Assembly (NCBI RefSeq): GCF_050632385.1
Contig: NZ_CP192599.1
Span: 3,038,001 to 3,102,000, forward strand
Direction of reading: 5' to 3'
Source: Humitalea sp050632385
GTDB lineage: Bacteria > Pseudomonadota > Alphaproteobacteria > Acetobacterales > Acetobacteraceae
Length of the DNA: 64,000 nt
A program made the translations under genes and the position numbers. This document shows, piece by piece, positions 18,438 to 25,788 of the stretch. The notes under the pieces were generated by a model. It worked only from the letters and a program-made list of their open reading frames with translations, made no database searches and was not told the origin of the DNA. How positions within the stretch are numbered: position 1 is the first letter of the stretch; each line of letters opens with the position of its first letter.

Positions 18438-19025
18438 TCAGGCCTCCTCGACCTGCAGCCGCCCGGCGCCGCCCGCGGCGATGTCCTTGGCGGCGATCAG
18501 GAACTTGGTGAAGCGCGTATCCGCCAGTTGCGGTTTTACCCGCACCGCCGCCAGCACGATGGCGCCGCTGATGGCGACACCGGTCAGGTGGTCCGGCGGC
18601 GGCACCACGGGCTGGCCCTCCGGCGACATGCTGCCGCCGGACCAGAAGGCGCCGACGGCCGCCCAGGCTTCGGGCGAACCGAAGCCTGTCTTTTCGGCCG
18701 TGACCATCGCGGCGCGCCGGGTCGGTTCCTCGGGCTTGCGCACCCAGAGTTCGGCGGCGGTCAGCGCCTCCAGGTCGCGCGGCTTCAGCTTCGGGTCCGG
18801 CACCGAGCGCGCGCACATGCAGGCCCACCACACCGCCTCGCGCTTCGGCAGCGCGTGGGCGGCGAGGCGTGTCGCATCCGACAGGCGGCCGGCCGCCACC
18901 AGCCGGTCGATCCCGGTGACGGCATCCTGCGCGCCGGCAAGGATGGCTAGGCCGTCATCGTCCAGTTCCAGCCGAGGCAGGAGCGGTTCGAGCGGCACGG
19001 ACAGCTTCACGGGTGGTTTCGTCAT
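18438..19025 (-). CDS. DUF6931-like protein between VgrG and PAAR (putative T6SS accessory)
   Basis: A soluble protein of 195 residues resembling those annotated as DUF6931, which often accompany vgrG and PAAR genes. No signal peptide or membrane helix is seen. It is helix-rich with several conserved Trp residues (EAVWWACMCARSV at about 64-76; LWVRKPEEPTRRA; FWSGGSMSPEG). The Trp/Cys-rich helical pattern resembles proteins that handle whole folded partners, but this is inference. It overlaps the vgrG stop by four bases and is followed by PAAR after three bases. That position is typical of adaptor or chaperone proteins loading cargo on the spike. An effector is less likely, since no immunity gene follows. 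Confidence 0.6.
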   Translation of the reverse strand: MTKPPVKLSVPLEPLLPRLELDDDGLAILAGAQDAVTGIDRLVAAGRLSDATRLAAHALPKREAVWWACMCARSVPDPKLKPRDLEALTAAELWVRKPEEPTRRAAMVTAEKTGFGSPEAWAAVGAFWSGGSMSPEGQPVVPPPDHLTGVAISGAIVLAAVRVKPQLADTRFTKFLIAAKDIAAGGAGRLQVEEA

Positions 19026-21097
19026 GAGGAGTTAATCAGCACTATGGCCCCTTTGAGCATCATCGGGCCCTTCGATTCCTCCATGATGATGGCGCCCTCA
19101 ACCTTCACCATGGCCGAGCCCTTCACCTGGATCATCGGCCCTTCGATCGTCACCCCGCTTGGGTCGATGACGATCTTGCTGGGCCCGCATTTCAGGGTGA
19201 TGGACTGCATCGCCTCGACCTCGATCGCGCCGAGCGAGGCCTTGTGCGTGATATTGCCCATCTTCACCGTCGTCGTCTGGTTGCCCATGCTGACTTCGGT
19301 GGTCATGTTCCCTTTTTTGATGGTATTCGTTTGATTGCCGGTTTCGACGGTATTCGCCTGGTTTCCGGTCTTGACCGTCACCGTATAATCGCCGGTCACC
19401 GTCTCGGTATGCTTGCCCTCGACCGTCTCAGTGCGGTCCACCTTCACCGTTTCGGTCTTGTTGTTCTTGATCGTCTCGGTGTGGTCGTGGTCGATGGTTT
19501 CGATGCGGTCGTGCTTGACGTGTTCGGTCTTGTCGTTCTTGACAAGAATCATCATATCCTTTTCGGCCTGGATATTGATGTGTTCCGAGCCTTTTTTGTC
19601 CTCGAAACGGACCTCGTTGAAATTGTCGGCGCCGCCCTGCTTGCTGGACTTGGTCTTGATGCCCGACTGGGTCTTGTTGGCCGGCAAGGCATAGATCGGC
19701 ATGTTGTCGGCGTTATAGACGCTGCCGATGGCGATGGGCCGGTCGGGATCGCCGTCCATGAAGCCGATCAGCACCTCATCGCCCACGCGCGGCAAGGTCC
19801 AGGTGCCGCCCCACTTGCCGGCGAAGCTTTGCGCGACCCGCACCCAGCAGGAGCAGGTGTCGTCCGGCGTGCCGCTTTCGGGGATGCCTTTGCGGTCCCA
19901 GTGGAAATGCACCTTGATGCGGCCGTACTGGTCGGTGTGGATCTCCTCCCCCGACGGGCCGGTCACGATGGCGCTGTGGATGCCCGGGATCGCCGGCCGG
20001 GGCCGGGACATGACCGGCCGCCAGGGCCGATCGGCCGGCATCAGGGTCAGCCCGTTGCGGTAGTTGGAGGTCCCGCCACCCGACAGATGCGTCTCGTCGA
20101 AGGCTTCGTGCACCGTCTCGGTGATCAGCCAGGTCTCGGGACTGGTCGCATCCAGCCCGGCTAGCACCTTCAGCCGCCCGCCGGCGAAGACGCGCGGGTC
20201 GTTGCCCGAGGCGGAAATCATGTCGGCGCTGGATTCGAAGCCTTCCATACCGAGCTTGGAGGGATCGGCATCGGGGCGGACCGTCTGTCCCCCCGGCCAG
20301 CGGAACACTTCCCAGGCAGACACGCCCGGCGTGGTCAGCACCGTCGCCGTCTGCTTGGTCAGCAGGGCAGAGGGCGTCACCTGGTCGAAGTCGAGCGACA
20401 CGACCTTGCCCGGTTGCAGCGCCGAGACCGGGCGCCAGTTCGCCAGGGCGCCAAAGGCATCCGCGTCGGACCGCACCACCTGCGGGTCGCCGGGCACCAG
20501 CGGATAATCGGCATTGGCGCCGCAGACGACGAGGGTATGCGCCGAGGTCGAATGTTCGAAGTAGTAGCCGCAGCCCACTTCCTCCAGCAGCCGCTGGGTA
20601 AAGTCGAGGTCGGTTTCGTTATACTGCACGCAATAGACCCGCGTGCCGGTGGGCACCGAGGAGCCCCATTTCACCGGCGCGACCGAGCCATCGCCCAGCA
20701 GCAGCGTGACGATGTCCTTGACCGATTTGGACTGGAAGATCCGGCAATCGGCCGTGCGCGACATGTGCCACATCAGCGGCACGGCTTCGAGCCGGTAGGC
20801 CGCCAAGCCACGGCCATAGGCACCGATCCGCGAAAACCCGCGCACGACACCATTGAAGCTGCGGGTGGCATCGGCGACCGTCGTCGATGCGGCCTTGATC
20901 GTGCACGTGATGGTTTTGCCCAACAGGGCCGAGGGCAAGAGGTTGAGTTCGGAGGAGATCACCTCCGCTTCCATCGTGAAGGGGCGCGCTATCGCCTCAC
21001 GGACCACCAAGCGCCGCAACGTCAGCGCGTTGGCGCCAAGCGGAGAGGTGATGCTCAACAGCCGGTTGGTATCCGACAGACTCAGGTCTTCCGGCAA
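19022..21097 (-). CDS. vgrG: Type VI secretion spike protein VgrG (TssI)
   Basis: The trimeric T6SS spike protein, 691 residues. The N-terminal gp27-like part (about 10-370) includes LNLLPSALLGKTITC and YNETDLDFTQRLLEEVG. It is followed by the gp5 OB-fold with VTGPSGEEIHTDQYGRIKVH and VGDEVLIGFMDGDPDRP. From about residue 490 a beta-prism made of short repeats such as HTETIKNNKTETV extends the needle, ending in two hydrophobic strands. No toxin domain follows, so cargo would be carried by separate proteins. The reading frame opens with a TTG codon with GGGGGA five bases upstream; no ATG exists before the conserved N-terminus. It heads the vgrG-DUF6931-PAAR operon. Confidence 0.94.
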   Translation of the reverse strand: MPEDLSLSDTNRLLSITSPLGANALTLRRLVVREAIARPFTMEAEVISSELNLLPSALLGKTITCTIKAASTTVADATRSFNGVVRGFSRIGAYGRGLAAYRLEAVPLMWHMSRTADCRIFQSKSVKDIVTLLLGDGSVAPVKWGSSVPTGTRVYCVQYNETDLDFTQRLLEEVGCGYYFEHSTSAHTLVVCGANADYPLVPGDPQVVRSDADAFGALANWRPVSALQPGKVVSLDFDQVTPSALLTKQTATVLTTPGVSAWEVFRWPGGQTVRPDADPSKLGMEGFESSADMISASGNDPRVFAGGRLKVLAGLDATSPETWLITETVHEAFDETHLSGGGTSNYRNGLTLMPADRPWRPVMSRPRPAIPGIHSAIVTGPSGEEIHTDQYGRIKVHFHWDRKGIPESGTPDDTCSCWVRVAQSFAGKWGGTWTLPRVGDEVLIGFMDGDPDRPIAIGSVYNADNMPIYALPANKTQSGIKTKSSKQGGADNFNEVRFEDKKGSEHINIQAEKDMMILVKNDKTEHVKHDRIETIDHDHTETIKNNKTETVKVDRTETVEGKHTETVTGDYTVTVKTGNQANTVETGNQTNTIKKGNMTTEVSMGNQTTTVKMGNITHKASLGAIEVEAMQSITLKCGPSKIVIDPSGVTIEGPMIQVKGSAMVKVEGAIIMEESKGPMMLKGAIVLINSS

Positions 21098-21175
21098 AGA
21101 CGTCCCCCAACCCCTGGCTCATACCGCCACATTCCCGGAACATAGCGCGACGAGCGCCGAAGCGTGAAGAACGCC

Positions 21176-21207
21176 TTCGTGAGCGGAGCATGCGTTTTCG
21201 TGAGCGG
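21176..21207. promoter_or_regulatory. Direct repeat TTCGTGAGCGG x2 upstream of vgrG
   Basis: The 11-base sequence TTCGTGAGCGG occurs at 21176-21186 and again at 21197-21207. The spacing is 21 bases start to start, about two helical turns, so both would face the same side of DNA. It lies 80-110 bases upstream of vgrG and 70-100 bases upstream of the M48 protease gene. This suits an operator for a regulator of the T6SS operon or of the divergent gene. The role is inferred from geometry only. Confidence 0.35.
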
Positions 21208-21278
21208 CAAGCCGCCGCGATGCCCATTCGCCGCCGCGGCGATGAATCCTCCCCTACGATTCACGCAAGCCAGGTGCT

Positions 21279-22103
21279 ATGCGCCGCACCGCCTTGGCGG
21301 GATCGGTGCTGAACATGCGGAGTGGATGGGCGAGGGCCGCCATCGCGGCGGCGGCGATGCTGCTGGCGGGTTGCGACGACCCGCTGACGCCGCCCGTGCC
21401 CGACCGTGCCGCGATCGACGCGGCACGACGCGAAATCGCGCAAAGCCAAGCGCCGCGCCCGATTGGGCGTGGCCTGCCGGCCGAACGCGCGATGCTGCAA
21501 CGCGTGGCGGGGCGGCTGACGCAGGCGGCGCAACCCTTCTGCCAGGCCGAGCTGCGGCGCGGCTGCGCCTTCGTCGTGGACCTGGCCGATCAGCCCCAGG
21601 CCAATGCCTTCGCCACCGGCCGCAACCAGGTGGTCGTCACCACGGGCATGATGCGGCTGCTCGAAAACGAGGACGAGTTGGCCGCCGTCGTCGCGCATGA
21701 ATTCGCCCACCACATCGCCGAACACATTTCCGAGGGCAGCTGGCGCACCCAGGTCGGCGCACTCGCAGGTGCCGCCGCCGGCGCGATCGCGACCGAGGCG
21801 CTGGGCATCGATATCGGCCTTGAACGAATCGGCGCCCAGGCCGGGGCGCAAGCGGGCCGCCTGTCCTTCTCCAAGGCGGATGAGCGGGAGGCCGACTACC
21901 TCGGCGCCTATATCATGGCGCGCGCCGGCTTCGACCTGGCCCGGGCCGGCACCATCTGGGCCAAGCTGAGCCATCTGTCCGGCCGGGGCACGACGTCCCT
22001 GCTGGACAGCCACCCGGCCGGGCCGGAACGCCTCGCCACCTGGCGCCAGACGGTCGAGGAAGTCCGCGCCAGCCGGGACGGCGTGCCGCGACGCGACAGG
22101 TAG
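21279..22103 (+). CDS. M48-family zinc metalloprotease, lipoprotein
   Basis: A peptidase M48 (BepA/LoiP/YcaL-like) of 274 residues, expected to degrade misfolded outer-membrane proteins in the periplasm. The zinc site is HEFAH at 140-144 with the downstream glutamate in EREADYLGA. A lipobox LLAGC puts the lipidated Cys at residue 32, so it should be membrane-anchored. There is no TPR extension, which places it nearer LoiP than BepA. ATGs at 21279 and 21315 both precede the signal; the second gives a more standard 20-residue lipoprotein signal. Although next to the T6SS genes it does not resemble TssJ. The TAG stop is at the edge of an intergenic repeat. Confidence 0.83.
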   Translation: MRRTALAGSVLNMRSGWARAAIAAAAMLLAGCDDPLTPPVPDRAAIDAARREIAQSQAPRPIGRGLPAERAMLQRVAGRLTQAAQPFCQAELRRGCAFVVDLADQPQANAFATGRNQVVVTTGMMRLLENEDELAAVVAHEFAHHIAEHISEGSWRTQVGALAGAAAGAIATEALGIDIGLERIGAQAGAQAGRLSFSKADEREADYLGAYIMARAGFDLARAGTIWAKLSHLSGRGTTSLLDSHPAGPERLATWRQTVEEVRASRDGVPRRDR

Positions 22104-22381
22104 AGGCTGCGGAGTATTGGGGTGTTGCGCCGTGGATGGGGCTCCGCCCCCTCCATACCACCCCCGCCAGGGGCCGCCGCCCCTGGACCGGCGCGATGTA
22201 TTGGCTAAATAAAGGGAGGGGCATCAAGGTCGCGCCATTGATGCAACGCGCTCCATGCCCCTCCCTTTATTTTTGCCAAACGCCGTGGGTTCCAACGGGC
22301 CACGGCCCCTTGGTGGGGATAGCTTGAAAGGGGCAAAGCCCCTTTCAAAGTGCAACATCCCCAATACTCCGCAGCCCGCTA
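22101..22381. repeat. Inverted pair of structured intergenic repeats between convergent genes
   Basis: The 275 bases between the M48 gene and the GlcG-like gene are made of two copies, about 122 nt each, of one repeat facing each other. Each begins just inside the TAG stop of the flanking gene with GGCTGCGGAGTATTGGGG, then TGTTGC (22105-22128 on plus; 22352-22376 on minus, with one extra A). Each then has a GGGGC/GCCCC hairpin, a second CC-rich hairpin and TTGGC. Each ends in AAATAAAGGGAGGGGCAT. The hairpin arms differ between copies but stay paired. This is a dispersed-repeat type common in Rhodospirillales-like genomes and probably ends transcription both ways. Confidence 0.8.
22207..22272. 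terminator. 18-bp perfect inverted repeat at the centre of the repeat pair
   Basis: AAATAAAGGGAGGGGCAT at 22207-22224 is repeated perfectly in reverse complement at 22255-22272, with 30 bases between. On either strand the stem ends in a T-rich run (CCCTTTATTT), so it can act as a bidirectional terminator for the convergent genes on each side. It is AT-rich compared with its surroundings. Confidence 0.55.
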
Positions 22382-22798
22382 CGCGGCCAAACCCACCGCC
22401 GCCAAGGCGGCCGCCGCGACGTCTCGGTCCTGGTCGCCGGTCCCTGAGCCAACCCCGATCCCGCCGACCAGCACGCCATCGACGATGATCGGCAGCCCGC
22501 CCTTGAGGTTCGTGTTGCGCCCATCGGTGGCGACGGCGAGCTTGATCTCCGATTCGGCGGGGGCCGTGCCGGTGGGCTTGCCCGATGCGGCGGCGGTCGC
22601 AGCCTTGGCCTGGCAGCTTGGGATCGACAGCACCTTGGCGCCGTCCATCCGGCAGAAGGCCAGCAGGTTCGCGCCCTCATCCACCACGGCGATGCATTGC
22701 GGCACGCCCATCGCATCGGCCGCCCTCACCGCCGCCTCCAGGATCAGCATCGCGCCGGCATGGGTCAGTTTGCTGCTGCTGCGGGTCAGTGCGGTCAC
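22379..22798 (-). CDS. GlcG/HbpS-family heme-binding-fold protein
   Basis: A small protein of 139 residues of the GlcG/HbpS (PduO C-terminal-like) family. Members bind heme or cofactors, or sit in catabolic operons with unclear roles. Conserved features are CIAVVDEGANLLAFCRMDGA, the KAATAAASGKPT segment and the glycine-rich GGLPIIVDGVLVGGIGVGSG near the C-terminus. No signal peptide is seen. The best start is the GTG ending at 22798, which overlaps the DUF1445 stop by four bases (GTGA). It is the last gene of the hydantoinase operon, and its TAG stop touches the intergenic repeat. Confidence 0.82.
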   Translation of the reverse strand: MTALTRSSSKLTHAGAMLILEAAVRAADAMGVPQCIAVVDEGANLLAFCRMDGAKVLSIPSCQAKAATAAASGKPTGTAPAESEIKLAVATDGRNTNLKGGLPIIVDGVLVGGIGVGSGTGDQDRDVAAAALAAVGLAA

Positions 22799-23589
22799 GT
22801 CACGTTCTCCGGAAGGTCTGTGACCAGCATGGCACCGGGGGCGTGGCTGGCAAACGGCACGCCCGCGCCCTCCAGCGCCATCAGGGCGGTCAGGCCGCAG
22901 GCCCAGAACAGGGCTTCCTCCCCCGCGCAGCATGGCAAGGGCTCGCCCCAATCCGGATGGTCGGGGGCGGTGATGCCCAGCACGGCGGGGTCGCCGCGAT
23001 GCAGCGGCGCGCCGTGGCTGCGCGGCAGGGCGGCGGTGATCTCGATCACGCGCGGCACGTCGGGTTTGGCGAAGGGGCGCATCGACACGACGACCGGTCC
23101 CTTGAAGCGGCCGGCCGGAACGGTGTCGCGGGTGGTGCGGAACAGCCCGCCCTGCACGCCGAGTTCGGCATGGCGCATGCGGATGCCGGCCGCGGCGATC
23201 GCGGCCTCCGCACCAAACCAGCAGCCGATGGCGAAAGGCACGAAATCGGACCGCCAGTCCTGGCGCAGATGGGCGACGTGCTGCGGCGGCTCGCCGGGGG
23301 TATGCAGCAGATAGGCCGGCAGGTCGGTTCGCACATCGATGCCGGCACCCAGGCTCGGCAGGGCCGGGTCGCCCGCCCGCCCGATGGCGAGCAAGGGGCA
23401 GGCCTGGCTATTGGCGCGGACGAAGGCTGCGAATTCATCGGCCACGGTCGCCGGCACCAGGAAAAGGTTGGCCTGCACAAAGCCGCGGGCGCGGCCGACG
23501 GTCAGCCCATTCCAGCCGGCGCGGGCCGCGGCACGCAGCATGCTGCCCGTTTCGCCGCCGGGCCTGTCATTCACCGGGCCATCACACAT
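22795..23589 (-). CDS. Putative hydro-lyase, DUF1445 / D-glutamate cyclase family
   Basis: A DUF1445 (YcsI-like) protein of 264 residues. Relatives include putative hydro-lyases and the D-glutamate cyclase domain. Family segments visible are GFVQANLFLVP, QACPLLAIGRAGDP, DVRTDLPAYLLHTPGE, PFAIGCWFGAEAA and GPVVVSMRPF. The ATG at 23589 overlaps the upstream SDR stop by eight bases; a longer in-frame start at 23625 would lie well inside the SDR gene. Its place between an SDR and a GlcG-like protein, in an operon with a cyclic-amidase, suggests it acts on an amino-acid-derived lactam or dehydration product. That is inference. Confidence 0.8.
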   Translation of the reverse strand: MCDGPVNDRPGGETGSMLRAAARAGWNGLTVGRARGFVQANLFLVPATVADEFAAFVRANSQACPLLAIGRAGDPALPSLGAGIDVRTDLPAYLLHTPGEPPQHVAHLRQDWRSDFVPFAIGCWFGAEAAIAAAGIRMRHAELGVQGGLFRTTRDTVPAGRFKGPVVVSMRPFAKPDVPRVIEITAALPRSHGAPLHRGDPAVLGITAPDHPDWGEPLPCCAGEEALFWACGLTALMALEGAGVPFASHAPGAMLVTDLPENVT

Positions 23590-24358
23590 GGCGCACGATC
23601 CCCCCGTCCACCCGCAACACGGCACCCGTCATGTAGGAGGCGCATCCGCTGACGGCGAAGGCCGCGGCGGCCGCGATCTCCGCCGGTTCGGCGTAGCGGC
23701 CCATCGGGATGCTGGCGTGGGACCGGGCGCGGATGATGGCCACGTCCACACCCTCACGCGCCGCGGCGGCCGCGTCGGTCAGGTGCACGCGCTCGGTGCC
23801 GACGCGGCCGGGCATCAGGCAGTTGACGGTGATCCCTTGTGTCGCGACCTCACCGGCCAGGGTTTTCGACCAGGCGATCACCCCGGCGCGCAGGGTATTG
23901 GAGATCCCCAGCACCGGGATCGGCTGCACCGCCCCGGTCGAGACCACCGTCAGCACCCGCCCCCAGCCCGCCGCCCGCATCGCCGGCAGGAACAGGTCGG
24001 TCAGCCGGATGATGGACAGCACCATGCCGCGGAACGCGCTGTCCCAATCGGCAGGGTCGCGCCCCAAGGCACCGCCATAGGCCGGGCCGCCGGTGTTGTT
24101 CACCAGGATCTCCGGCGCCCCGAATTGTTCCGCGACCTCGGCGGCAAAGCCGTCCAGCCCGGAGGTGTCGTCGAGGTCGAGTGGGAAGGCCATCGCCCCA
24201 GGCCCCAACCGCGCGACCGCCTCGGCCGAGGCCGCCTGGTCGCGTGCGGCGATGGCGAGCACGGCGCCTTCGGCCGCCAGCGCCTCGGCGATGGCCAGCC
24301 CCATGCCGCGATTGCCGCCCAGCACCAGCGCGCGGCGGCCCTTGATCTTCAGGTCCAT
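23582..24358 (-). CDS. SDR family oxidoreductase in hydantoinase operon
   Basis: A short-chain dehydrogenase/reductase of 258 residues related to the 3-oxoacyl-ACP-reductase-like SDRs. The cofactor loop GGNRGMG (about 14-20) replaces the usual TGxxxGIG, as seen in a known subgroup. NNTGG (about residue 86) stands in the NNAG position. The active-site tyrosine region is unusual: SNTLRAGVIAWSKTLAGE has Asn-Thr where Tyr is normally followed by three residues and Lys. The catalytic Tyr is therefore not evident. GGAGG lies eight bases upstream of the start. It overlaps both the hydantoinase and DUF1445 genes. Confidence 0.8.
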   Translation of the reverse strand: MDLKIKGRRALVLGGNRGMGLAIAEALAAEGAVLAIAARDQAASAEAVARLGPGAMAFPLDLDDTSGLDGFAAEVAEQFGAPEILVNNTGGPAYGGALGRDPADWDSAFRGMVLSIIRLTDLFLPAMRAAGWGRVLTVVSTGAVQPIPVLGISNTLRAGVIAWSKTLAGEVATQGITVNCLMPGRVGTERVHLTDAAAAAREGVDVAIIRARSHASIPMGRYAEPAEIAAAAAFAVSGCASYMTGAVLRVDGGIVRHV

Positions 24359-25788
24359 TGGCCGGCCTCCGCGCCCCAGGCCGCCGAAAGCCCCTGTTCC
24401 AGGAAACGCCCGCGGCCCGGCGACGCATGCAGCGCGCCATCGGCGACGATCACTTCGCCGCGCGACAGCACGGTCTCCGGCCAGCCACGCAGGACCATGC
24501 CCTCATAGGGTGTGTAATCGACGTTGTGGTGCAGCAGGGCGTTGGTGACGGTGGTCGTGCGGTCGGGGTTCCACAGCACCAGGTCGGCATCGGCGCCCAC
24601 CGAGACCCGCCCCTTCCCCGCCAGCCCATAGAGCCTGGCGTTGTTCGTCGCGGTCATCGCGACGAAGCGGGTCAGCGGAATGCGGCCGGTCATGACGCCC
24701 TCGCTGAACAGCAGCGGCAGCCGAGTCTCCAGCCCCGGGATGCCGTTGGAGACTTTCCGGAAAGGCGGATTGGGTCCGGCGATGAGCTTGCCCTGCGCGT
24801 CGAAGCGATAGGGCGCGTGGTCGGAATTGATCAGGTCGAAGGCGCCATCCTCGATCCCGCGCCAGATCGCGCGCTGGCTGGCGGTGTCGCGCGGGGGTGG
24901 GCTGCACATGACCTTGGCACCCTCCATGTCCGGCGCGTCGAGGTCGCCGGCCGTCAGGAAGAGGTATTGCGGGCAGGTCTCGGCCCAGACGCGCAGGCCC
25001 CGCGCGCGGGCGCGGATGATTTCGTCCAGCGGTTCGGCGCCGGAGACATGCACGATGACGATGGGCACCTCCCCCACGAGTTCCGCCAGGGTCAGCGCGC
25101 GATGCGTCGCCTCCCGCTCCACCGGCAAGGGGCGGCTTTGCGCGTGATGCTGCGGGCGGGTGTCGCCGCGCGCTTCGAGCCGTTCGGCGAGCCAGGCGAT
25201 CGCCTCGTGATTCTCCGCATGCACCAGCACGACGGCGCGCTGGTCGCGCGCGACCTGCATCACATCCAGCATCTGGCGGTCGCTGATCCGCATCGCGTCA
25301 TAGGTCATGTAGACTTTTAGGCTGCGGCAGCCCGCCGCGATCAGCGCGGGCAGTTCCTGGCCCAGCACCGCCGGCGTCGGGTCGCTGACGACCAGGTGGA
25401 AACTGTAATCCACCACGGCATGGCCGGTCGCCCGCGCATGGTAATCCGCGACCGCGGCGCGCAACGACGTGCCGCGATGCTGCACGGCGAAGGAGATGGT
25501 GGTCGTCGTGCCGCCGAAGGCCGCCGAAATCGTCCCGCTGCGAAACCCATCGGCCATCATCGCCCCCGCCGAGGCCAGCCCCGGTGCCTGCGCTTGGTCG
25601 ATATGGACATGTGCGTCGATCCCGCCGGGCAGCACGATCTTGCCGCCGGCATCGATCTCCCGCCCACCGCTGCCGAGCGGCAGGCGTTCGGAGAGCGCCA
25701 CGATGCGCCCCCCGGTCACCCCGATATCCGCGGAAAAAACCTCCGCGGCGGTGGCGATGGTGCCGCCGCGGATCACCAGGTCGAACAT
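24349..25788 (-). CDS. Dihydropyrimidinase / D-hydantoinase-family cyclic amidase
   Basis: A cyclic amidohydrolase of 479 residues that should open hydantoin, dihydropyrimidine or a similar ring. The binuclear metal site is complete: His60 and His62 in DAHVH, the carbamylated Lys158 in SLKVYMTYD, His190 in VLVHAEN, His at about 246 in VIVHVSG, and the catalytic Asp in NSDHAPY. It starts at 25788, where it shares one base with the stop of the binding-protein gene (TGATG), and overlaps the SDR start by ten bases. Phenylhydantoinase or allantoinase are alternatives. No N-carbamoylase gene is present in the window. Confidence 0.87.
   Translation of the reverse strand: MFDLVIRGGTIATAAEVFSADIGVTGGRIVALSERLPLGSGGREIDAGGKIVLPGGIDAHVHIDQAQAPGLASAGAMMADGFRSGTISAAFGGTTTTISFAVQHRGTSLRAAVADYHARATGHAVVDYSFHLVVSDPTPAVLGQELPALIAAGCRSLKVYMTYDAMRISDRQMLDVMQVARDQRAVVLVHAENHEAIAWLAERLEARGDTRPQHHAQSRPLPVEREATHRALTLAELVGEVPIVIVHVSGAEPLDEIIRARARGLRVWAETCPQYLFLTAGDLDAPDMEGAKVMCSPPPRDTASQRAIWRGIEDGAFDLINSDHAPYRFDAQGKLIAGPNPPFRKVSNGIPGLETRLPLLFSEGVMTGRIPLTRFVAMTATNNARLYGLAGKGRVSVGADADLVLWNPDRTTTVTNALLHHNVDYTPYEGMVLRGWPETVLSRGEVIVADGALHASPGRGRFLEQGLSAAWGAEAGQWT

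Noticed and set aside
21279..22103. The lipoprotein next to the T6SS genes as the missing TssJ
   Set aside because: It has the HEFAH zinc-protease motif and is much longer than TssJ.
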